Part shown: positions 57,727 to 64,000 of the stretch, piece after piece
How positions within the stretch are numbered: the first letter of the stretch is position 1
Layout of the letters: the number at the start of each line of letters is the position of its first letter
Assembly: GCF_002142155.1 (NCBI RefSeq)
Contig: NZ_NASD01000004.1
Span: 62,001-126,000 of the forward strand
Length of the DNA: 64,000 bases
Direction of reading: 5' to 3'
From: Gilliamella apis
GTDB lineage: Bacteria > Pseudomonadota > Gammaproteobacteria > Enterobacterales > Orbaceae
Notes under the pieces: generated by a model
Told to the model about the DNA's origin: nothing
Seen by the model: the letters and a program-made list of their open reading frames with translations, nothing else
The model's database searches: none
Made by a program: the position numbers and the translations under genes

Positions 57727-59205
57727 ATGTCAAATTATTTTAATACACTAAATTTACGCGAAAAATTAGAACAATTAGGTCAATGTCGTTTTATGGCGCG
57801 TGATGAATTTGCATCAGAAGCTAATTTTTTAAAAGGCAAAAAAATTGTCATCGTAGGTTGTGGTGCACAAGGTCTTAACCAAGGACTAAATATGCGTGAT
57901 TCTGGTTTAGATATCGCTTATGCATTACGTAAAGAAGCCATTGATGAAAAAAGAGCATCATGGAAAAAAGCTACTGAAAATGGTTTTAAAGTAGGAACTT
58001 ATGAAGAATTAATTCCAACAGCTGATTTGGTTATCAACCTTACTCCTGATAAACAACATTCTGCTGTAGTACAAGCTGTACAACCATTAATGAAAAAAGA
58101 TGCGGCATTAGGTTATTCACATGGTTTTAATATTGTTGAAGTTGGTGAAAAAATCCGACCAGATATTACTGTTGTTATGGTTGCGCCAAAATGCCCAGGA
58201 ACAGAAGTTCGTGAAGAATATAAACGTGGATTTGGCGTTCCAACCTTGATTGCTGTGCATCCAGAAAATGATCCGAAAGGCGAAGGTCTAGCAATTGCTA
58301 AAGCATGGGCGGCTGCAACAGGTGGTCATCGTGCAGGTGTTTTACAATCCTCTTTTGTTGCTGAAGTTAAATCAGATCTAATGGGTGAACAAACTATTTT
58401 ATGTGGAATGTTACAAACTGGATCATTACTTTGCTTCGATAAATTGGTTGCTGATGGCGTAGATCCTGCATATGCGTGTAAATTATTGCAATTTGGTTGG
58501 GAAACGATCACTGAAGCATTAAAACAAGGTGGTATTACCTTAATGATGGATCGTTTATCAAATCCAGCTAAATTACGTGCTAATGCATTAGCTAAAGAAT
58601 TAAAAGTGATCATGACTGATCTTTATCGTAAACATATGGATGACATCATTTCTGGTGAGTTTTCATCTACTATGATGAGAGATTGGGCTAATGATGATGT
58701 TAATTTATTGAAATGGCGTAAAGAAACTGGTGAAACTGCATTTGAAAAAGCGGCAGAATATCAAGGTAAGATTGATGAACAAGCTTATTTCGATCAAGGT
58801 GTTGTAATGGTTGCTATGGTTAAAGCTGGTGTTGAACTTGCCTTTGAAACAATGCTTGAATCTGGCATTTTACCTGAATCAGCTTATTATGAATCATTAC
58901 ATGAGTTACCACTTATTGCAAATACCATTGCCCGTAAACGTCTGTATGAAATGAACGTGGTTATTTCAGACACCGCTGAATATGGTAACTATTTATTTGC
59001 TAATGCTGCTGTACCATTATTAAAAGAGAAATTTATGCCAATGTTACAAGCAGGTGATTTAGGAAAAGCAATTCCTGAAGGCAGTGTTGATAATGCGCAA
59101 TTACGTGATGTTAATGAGGCTATTCGTCATCATCCAATCGAAGTTATTGGACGTAAACTTCGTAGCTATATGACTGATATGAAACGTATTAATGTTGCAA
59201 GTTAA
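57727..59205 (+). CDS. ilvC: Ketol-acid reductoisomerase
   Basis: Mg2+ and NADPH-dependent enzyme isomerising and reducing acetolactate/acetohydroxybutyrate, second common step of valine/isoleucine synthesis. It is the long (class II, 492-residue) enteric form: [17 protein letters not shown] cofactor fold, [16 protein letters not shown] catalytic region, and a duplicated C-terminal domain. The ATG at 57727 follows GGAGAG by 6 bases; the in-frame ATG at 57715 overlaps it. It complements ilvGMEDA located 24 kb away. Terminator follows. Confidence 0.97.
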   Translation: MSNYFNTLNLREKLEQLGQCRFMARDEFASEANFLKGKKIVIVGCGAQGLNQGLNMRDSGLDIAYALRKEAIDEKRASWKKATENGFKVGTYEELIPTADLVINLTPDKQHSAVVQAVQPLMKKDAALGYSHGFNIVEVGEKIRPDITVVMVAPKCPGTEVREEYKRGFGVPTLIAVHPENDPKGEGLAIAKAWAAATGGHRAGVLQSSFVAEVKSDLMGEQTILCGMLQTGSLLCFDKLVADGVDPAYACKLLQFGWETITEALKQGGITLMMDRLSNPAKLRANALAKELKVIMTDLYRKHMDDIISGEFSSTMMRDWANDDVNLLKWRKETGETAFEKAAEYQGKIDEQAYFDQGVVMVAMVKAGVELAFETMLESGILPESAYYESLHELPLIANTIARKRLYEMNVVISDTAEYGNYLFANAAVPLLKEKFMPMLQAGDLGKAIPEGSVDNAQLRDVNEAIRHHPIEVIGRKLRSYMTDMKRINVAS

Positions 59206-59223
59206 TTTTATCAATCGATTATT

Positions 59224-59250
59224 AAAAGGTGCTAAATAGCACCTTTTTTT
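59224..59250 (+). terminator. Terminator of ilvC
   Basis: Perfect 10-bp stem AAAAGGTGCT / AGCACCTTTT with short loop AAAT, running into seven T residues, 19 bases after ilvC. Confidence 0.92.
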
Positions 59251-59310
59251 ATGCTAAAAATTTGTTAATTACAATTATATGAACTTACTATTTCTATTCA
59301 AATTAAATTT

Positions 59311-59372
59311 GATCCGAAAGGATCATTAAGATCTATATTTGGATCTAACTTAGATCATTTGGATCTTTGATA
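59311..59372. promoter_or_regulatory. Cluster of six phased GATC (Dam) sites
   Basis: GATC occurs at 59311, 59321, 59330, 59342, 59353 and 59362, spacings of 10, 9, 12, 11 and 9 bp, that is about one helical turn. It includes GATCC-GAAA-GGATC, and a ~20-bp direct repeat beginning GATCATT (59321 and 59353). Very AT-rich DNA follows to 59460, and zapC starts at 59499. SeqA-binding or methylation-sensitive control is possible; no DnaA box is seen. Confidence 0.6.
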
Positions 59373-59498
59373 AATTGCAATAAAATTTTTAAAAATTAAA
59401 TAATTAAAATTTTTTTATTTTAAATTTTTATTTATTTTTTATATAAATTATGGTATATTTTGTTCAAATTTAGTTCAATTTGAAAGGATGAAATATCA

Positions 59499-60080
59499 AT
59501 GAAAATGGCTTTTCGACCAACAGATAGCTGGCGTTGGTATTTTGATAATGAATATGACAGTTTAATGCTCGAAATTTCATCAGAAATGCTATTTCGTTGT
59601 AATTATGCTAGCAAAATATTAATCCCAGATGTATTTAATGAGTTTTCTTTTTCAGTTGATGATGCAACGGCTTACTACCAGTTTTATGATAGCTGTCAAT
59701 CATTGGCGTTAACTGACTCACAAAAAATTGAATTATCCATTAATGCAATTGTTGCCGCAAACTTTTTAAAGCCACAAATGCCTAAAAGCTGGTATTTTTC
59801 TCAACAGCCAATGCTTTACCAGCCTAAAGTAGCAGATATTGTTACTGTAAATATGCAAGAAACTGGCCAACAAATATGTTTATTGGTGGTTGAAGCGGGT
59901 GAGAACGCCTCACTTTGTATTATTGCTCAACCAACGTTTATAGCGATGAACAAAACCTTTTACTTTTCAGAAGCAATCAAAGTGATGAATGACAGATTAG
60001 CTTTAGTTAACACACTAGTAGAAACAGAAAATTCAATAGGTTCTGAGCATGAACAATTAGAATTAAAAGCTATTTCTTAA
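59499..60080 (+). CDS. zapC: Cell division protein ZapC
   Basis: FtsZ-binding protein that promotes bundling of FtsZ filaments in the Z ring. The 193 residues align with E. coli ZapC (180): DSWRWYFDNEYDSLMLEIS, LFRCNYASKILIPDVF, FLKPQMPKSWYF, CLLVVEAGENASLCIIAQP and EAIKVMNDRL. The N-terminus starts MKMAFRPTDSW; either Met is possible, with AAAGGA 11 bases upstream of the first. The C-terminus has an extra acidic tail. As in E. coli it faces ycbX tail to tail. Confidence 0.92.
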   Translation: MKMAFRPTDSWRWYFDNEYDSLMLEISSEMLFRCNYASKILIPDVFNEFSFSVDDATAYYQFYDSCQSLALTDSQKIELSINAIVAANFLKPQMPKSWYFSQQPMLYQPKVADIVTVNMQETGQQICLLVVEAGENASLCIIAQPTFIAMNKTFYFSEAIKVMNDRLALVNTLVETENSIGSEHEQLELKAIS

Positions 60081-60097
60081 TTAACATAATTTTATTT

Positions 60098-60123
60098 TAA
60101 ATGAGTAGCTACCTCTACTCATT
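60098..60123. terminator. Hairpin after zapC
   Basis: Perfect 10-bp stem AAATGAGTAG / CTACTCATTT with loop CTACCT, followed by ATTCATTT. Weak U-tract; likely end of the zapC transcript. Confidence 0.6.
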
Positions 60124-60309
60124 TATTCATTTGTAACATGGTGTAGTCTTCGTATCAATTTAATATTATTGAAAAAAGCTTAAATCGCATTTTATAATGA
60201 TTCAAAGAAAGTACAGTTGTAGAGTGCGAACACAGAAATATAAATAAAAAAATAACTTTCTAAACATCCATAATAACCTTTTATCTATATTTTAATTTTA
60301 ATAAATTTC

Positions 60310-61410
60310 TCATTTTGCTAGTTCTATAGTGATATCACCTTTTGGTATACAACTACAAGCAAGAATACGTTTATTTTGTTTTACCGCTGATTGAGTTAAT
60401 GATTCTACATTGCCTTTTTTTAATAATACTGAGCAGCGGCCACAAACTCCGGCTCGACAAGAATTAGGTAGTGAAATATGATGTTGTTCGAGTTGTTCTA
60501 AAATTGTTTGCTGATTATTACCAACAATTTTTTTATCTTCGAATGTAATTGTACACGGTTGAGAGTCTTTTGTTGCTTGTTTAGGGAAGTTTTTTATGTA
60601 ATTTTTAGCTGGTTGCCGCTCAATTATCTCAATTTTATCACCAATAGATACAGTGCCATGATTGCGAGCAATCATATTCATGCCGAAATCGATTTTACCT
60701 TCTCGATCCGCTCTAAAGTAACTTAAAGTTCTCAATGGTTCATTATTAGGTAATGCTTTGGCTGAATTGATATTGAATGTGGTTAATACACAACGAGTAC
60801 AAGGTTTAACAATATCAAAAATTACTTCGCCTATTTTAATCGTTTTCCAGCCATCTTCAGCAAACGGAATAGCTCCATCAATAATAATATTGCCACGAAA
60901 TTGGCGAATATCTAATTTTTCTGAGCACTGTTGTTCCAGATAATTGAATGAAGCTTGATTTAATAATAAATAAGGATAACCATCAGCAAAGCTTACCGGT
61001 ACATCAGGATAGCGTTTAGTTTTTCTGGTTAGATGTTTACCTATCCAGCGTATTTGTACATCTTTTTCGAGAATATTACTAAAAAATTGATTAACTTTTA
61101 TTGGTGCAATATGGGAAGTGAAGTGATTTCCCCAGACCTCTGTGGCTTCATTGCTTAATGAAAACTCATCAAAATCAATAATTATTGATTCGTTAGTTGG
61201 CAGCGAAACCGCTATCTGATTGTTGTGTAATGTGGTTTTTAGTTTCAACAGTTCTGGATATTGTCTAGCCGTAATAAAAGTGCCATCAGGTTCACTTAAC
61301 ATCAAAACGCGGTCATGTTCAAAACCACCATCAATACTATTGGCTACTGTTAATGCAATACCTTGCATTGATTTAATCGGATAGATAAATAGTTGGTTAA
61401 CTTTGATCAT
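60310..61410 (-). CDS. ycbX: MOSC-domain ferredoxin-type oxidoreductase YcbX
   Basis: A 366-residue protein fusing an N-terminal MOSC beta-barrel domain pair (IYPIKSMQGIALTVANS, then PCTRCVLTTFN) with a C-terminal plant-type [2Fe-2S] ferredoxin domain (from about 285). The cluster cysteines lie in SCRAGVCGRCSVLL and at CSC near the end. E. coli YcbX (369) takes part in molybdenum-dependent reduction of N-hydroxylated base analogues. The Cys in PCTRC is the likely molybdenum-site residue. It converges with zapC, conserved with E. coli. Confidence 0.93.
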   Translation of the reverse strand: MIKVNQLFIYPIKSMQGIALTVANSIDGGFEHDRVLMLSEPDGTFITARQYPELLKLKTTLHNNQIAVSLPTNESIIIDFDEFSLSNEATEVWGNHFTSHIAPIKVNQFFSNILEKDVQIRWIGKHLTRKTKRYPDVPVSFADGYPYLLLNQASFNYLEQQCSEKLDIRQFRGNIIIDGAIPFAEDGWKTIKIGEVIFDIVKPCTRCVLTTFNINSAKALPNNEPLRTLSYFRADREGKIDFGMNMIARNHGTVSIGDKIEIIERQPAKNYIKNFPKQATKDSQPCTITFEDKKIVGNNQQTILEQLEQHHISLPNSCRAGVCGRCSVLLKKGNVESLTQSAVKQNKRILACSCIPKGDITIELAK

Positions 61411-61502
61411 TATGTTTAAAAATTTAAATTTATTATTAAATAAAATTATATAACCAATTTCTCATAGTAGCAGAATAAATACGGTAAATTATTTTAATTT
61501 AC

Positions 61503-61988
61503 TTAATCATCTAATTGTTTATAACTGATATCAACAATAACGTAATACGTTTTACCATTAGGTGTTACAACTGATATTTCATCATCAATTTTATGACCTA
61601 TTAACGCTCTAGCAACAGGACTATTAATTGATATCCAATTTTTTTTCGGATCAAATTCATCAGCGCCAACAATACGATAAATGTGCAATTCTCCAAATTC
61701 ATCTTCTAATTTGACCCATGCGCCAAAAAAAACCTTACCTTCTTGACGCGGATCAGGATCGACAATTTTTAAGATCTCTAAGCGTTTAGTCAAGAATCGT
61801 ACTCGTCTATCAATTTCTCTTAGTCGTCTTTTTCCATAGATATATTCGGCATTCTCACTACGATCGCCAAGTGCGGCCGCATCAGATACCGCTTGGGTTA
61901 CTCTTGGTCTTTCTTCTTTCCATAAATATTTCAGTTCACGATCGAGTGCCAAGTAGCCTTCTCTTGTTATATAATTAGCTTTTTGCAT
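61503..61988 (-). CDS. greB: Transcript cleavage factor GreB
   Basis: Binds the RNA polymerase secondary channel and stimulates cleavage of long backtracked transcripts. The N-terminal coiled coil (about 1-75) has the acidic tip DAAALGDRSENAEY, and the C-terminal FKBP-like domain begins about residue 83 (EGKVFFGAWVKLED). KRRLREIDRRVRFLTKRL and the length of 161 mark GreB rather than GreA. It is divergent from tex, 44 bases between start codons. Confidence 0.95.
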   Translation of the reverse strand: MQKANYITREGYLALDRELKYLWKEERPRVTQAVSDAAALGDRSENAEYIYGKRRLREIDRRVRFLTKRLEILKIVDPDPRQEGKVFFGAWVKLEDEFGELHIYRIVGADEFDPKKNWISINSPVARALIGHKIDDEISVVTPNGKTYYVIVDISYKQLDD

Positions 61989-62032
61989 GATGAATATAAA
62001 TTCCGTTAATCGACAAGATATACAGAGATACC

Positions 62033-64000
62033 ATGATAAATAATCAAATAAGCCATATTATAGCGGGTGAATTAACCGTAAAACCAGAACAAGTTTTAGC
62101 AGCCATTCAATTATTAGACGATGGAAGCACCGTGCCATTTATTGCTCGGTATCGTAAAGAGGTAACGGGAGGATTAGATGATACCCAGTTACGTACTTTA
62201 GATAGTCGTTTAAGTTATTTGCGAGAACTTGAAGATCGTAAACTAACGATTTTAAAATCAATTGAGGAACAAGGTAAATTAACCTCTGAATTAAGCCAAA
62301 AAATTACCAATACCCTTAGTAAGACCGAATTAGAAGATCTCTACCTCCCTTATAAGCCAAAACGTCGTACTCGTGGGCAAATTGCAATTGAAGCAGGTCT
62401 TGAACCACTTGCTGATGATTTATGGCAACGCCCAGATCTCAATCCAGAAGCAGAAGCAGAAAAATATATTAATACTGATAAAGGTATTACTGATACTAAA
62501 TCTGCATTAGATGGTGCGCGTTATATTTTAATGGAGCGTTTTGCTGAAGATGCAACTTTACTAGCTAAGGTTCGTCATTATCTTTGGAATAATGCCCACC
62601 TTGTTTCTCAAGTTATTGCCGGTAAAGAAGAAGAGGGCGCTAAATTTAGAGATTATTTTGCTCAAAGTGAACTTATTTCAAAAGTGCCTTCACATCGGGC
62701 CTTAGCCATGTTTCGTGGTCGAAATGAAGGATTTTTACAACTTTCTTTAAATGCAGATCCTCAATATGAAGAAGCACCTAAAGAGAGCTATTGTGAGCAG
62801 ATCATTACCGAACATTTAGGCATTAGATTTAATGATCAACCTGCTGACAAATGGCGAAAAGCAGTGATCAATTGGACATGGCGCATTAAAATCTTAATGC
62901 ACATGGAAACTGAACTTATGACTACGCTGCGAGAACGAGCCGAAGAAGAAGCCATTAACGTTTTTGCGGCTAATCTCCATGATATGTTAATGGCGGCACC
63001 GGCGGGCATGAAAGTCACTATGGGTATGGATCCAGGTTTACGTACTGGTGTTAAAATTGCCGTTGTTGATGCCACCGGAAAACTAGTTGCTACCGAAACT
63101 ATCTATCCACATACAGGTCAGGCGGATAAAGCGGCAATGGTTGTTGCTGCGTTATGTATAAAATATCAAGTTGAACTTGTCGCAATCGGTAATGGTACTG
63201 CTTCACGAGAGACTGAACGTTTTTATCTTGATGTTCAGAAAAAATATCCAGAAGTCAAAGGTCAAAAAGTAGTTGTAAGTGAAGCTGGTGCATCTGTTTA
63301 TTCGGCTTCAGAACTTGCGGCACAAGAGTTTCCTGATTTAGATGTATCAATTCGGGGAGCAGTTTCAATTGCTCGACGCTTACAAGATCCATTAGCTGAA
63401 TTAGTTAAAATTGATCCAAAATCGATAGGTGTTGGTCAATATCAACATGACGTAAGCCAAACTCAACTTGCGAAAAAACTTGATGCTGTGGTTGAAGATG
63501 GGGTTAATGCGGTAGGCGTTAATTTAAATACCGCTTCAATGATGCTACTTGCACGTATTGCCGGTCTTAATAAAGTTATTGCTCAAAATATTGTCAATTG
63601 GCGAAACGAAAACGGTAAGTTTGCCGATAGAAAACAATTATTAAAAGTGCCACGATTAGGTCCCAAAGCTTTTGAACAATGTGCTGGCTTTTTAAGAATT
63701 ATGGAAGGTGCAAATCCGCTTGATGCATCAGCCGTTCATCCGGAAGCCTATCCTGTTGTTGAAAGGATTTTAGAAAAAAATCATAAAGCCTTAAAAGACA
63801 TTTTAGGTGATTCGAATTATCTTAAATCACTAAAAGCTATCGATTATGTGGATGACCATTTTGGTGTACCGACAGTAACGGATATTATTAAAGAATTAGA
63901 TAAACCAGGGCGCGATCCTCGGCCAGAATTTAAAACCGCACAATTTGCCGATAATATTGAAACAATGGAAGATTTAAAAATTGGCATGATTATGGAAGGA
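62033..64000 (+). CDS. tex: RNA-binding transcription accessory protein Tex, 3' end outside window
   Basis: The open frame from the ATG at 62033 ([20 protein letters not shown]) runs through the right edge: 656 codons with no stop, so the gene is truncated. The order is the Tex N-terminal helical domain ([40 protein letters not shown]), a YqgF/RNase H-like domain ([17 protein letters not shown] ... [11 protein letters not shown]), two helix-hairpin-helix segments ([35 protein letters not shown]) and a linker; the window ends just before the S1 RNA-binding domain. The E. coli protein (YhgF/Tex) has 773 residues, so about 115 are missing. Its role is in transcription and RNA turnover. Confidence 0.94.
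   Translation, partial: MINNQISHIIAGELTVKPEQVLAAIQLLDDGSTVPFIARYRKEVTGGLDDTQLRTLDSRLSYLRELEDRKLTILKSIEEQGKLTSELSQKITNTLSKTELEDLYLPYKPKRRTRGQIAIEAGLEPLADDLWQRPDLNPEAEAEKYINTDKGITDTKSALDGARYILMERFAEDATLLAKVRHYLWNNAHLVSQVIAGKEEEGAKFRDYFAQSELISKVPSHRALAMFRGRNEGFLQLSLNADPQYEEAPKESYCEQIITEHLGIRFNDQPADKWRKAVINWTWRIKILMHMETELMTTLRERAEEEAINVFAANLHDMLMAAPAGMKVTMGMDPGLRTGVKIAVVDATGKLVATETIYPHTGQADKAAMVVAALCIKYQVELVAIGNGTASRETERFYLDVQKKYPEVKGQKVVVSEAGASVYSASELAAQEFPDLDVSIRGAVSIARRLQDPLAELVKIDPKSIGVGQYQHDVSQTQLAKKLDAVVEDGVNAVGVNLNTASMMLLARIAGLNKVIAQNIVNWRNENGKFADRKQLLKVPRLGPKAFEQCAGFLRIMEGANPLDASAVHPEAYPVVERILEKNHKALKDILGDSNYLKSLKAIDYVDDHFGVPTVTDIIKELDKPGRDPRPEFKTAQFADNIETMEDLKIGMIMEG

Noticed and set aside
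59300-59460. GATC cluster plus AT-rich DNA as a chromosomal replication origin
   Set aside because: No TTATNCACA-type DnaA boxes are visible, and neither dnaA, gidA/mnmG nor mioC flank it; the surrounding genes are ilvC and zapC.
62836-63075. Minus-strand ORF at the right end
   Set aside because: Shadow of tex, whose plus-strand frame is open to the window edge and matches the family over its whole length.

Overview
The window is an AT-rich chromosomal segment of a gammaproteobacterium related to the Enterobacterales. Many proteins read as close relatives of E. coli housekeeping proteins, and whole operon orders are kept: trpD-CF-B-A, metY-rimP-nusA-infB-rbfA-truB, usg-truA, sitABCD, ilvLGMEDA, pgpB-lapA-lapB opposite ribA, zipA-ligA, yebC-ruvC, yhdT-panF-prmA-dusB-fis, and zapC facing ycbX. 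The AT-richness, loss of some partner genes (ruvAB after ruvC, ilvY beside ilvC) and small lineage-specific surface genes would fit an Orbaceae-type insect-gut symbiont such as Orbus or Gilliamella. That placement is inference; only a 16S or marker-gene search would settle it.

Layout. 0-4.4 kb: distal trp operon, ending in a terminator. 4.6-10.9 kb: initiator tRNA and the transcription/translation operon. 11-15.4 kb: an orphan LacI-type regulator, usg-truA, and the replicative helicase dnaB. 15.5-19.2 kb: a SitABCD manganese/iron importer with a Fur-type box over its promoter. 19.4-27.1 kb: the main accessory region, with an autotransporter, an L-2-hydroxyacid dehydrogenase, a lipoprotein, a palindrome-rich non-coding stretch, a secreted adhesin-like protein and a decayed copy of it. 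27.2-33.9 kb: the complete ilvLGMEDA operon with leader peptide and attenuator. 34-38 kb: two paralogous small lipoproteins flanking a YghA-like dehydrogenase, then an MFS transporter. 38-43 kb: roxA, a TatD-type nuclease, LPS assembly regulators lapAB, pgpB and ribA. 43-47 kb: a tautomerase with luxS, then ligA and zipA. 47.5-52 kb: AcrAB-type RND pump. 52-57.5 kb: ruvC-yebC and the fis operon. 57.7-64 kb: ilvC, zapC, ycbX, greB and a tex gene cut by the right edge.

How the parts relate. Tryptophan synthesis (trp), isoleucine/valine synthesis (ilvGMEDA plus ilvC) and riboflavin synthesis (ribA) indicate biosynthetic self-sufficiency for these products. The ilv operon appears controlled by classical translation-coupled attenuation, and ilvC has a LysR-type operator matching what IlvY would use. 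zipA and zapC are FtsZ-ring genes; lapA, lapB and pgpB serve envelope homeostasis.

No CRISPR array, phage, complete insertion sequence or recognised defence system was seen. The most unusual signals are: six GATC sites phased at about one helical turn upstream of zapC; a palindrome-rich stretch at 24.0-24.5 kb; a secreted protein carrying only the C-terminal domain type of invasin-like adhesins, with a dead paralogue beside it; a 69-bp inverted-repeat element at 38.06-38.13 kb; and a roughly 53-bp repeat shared by two distant intergenic regions.
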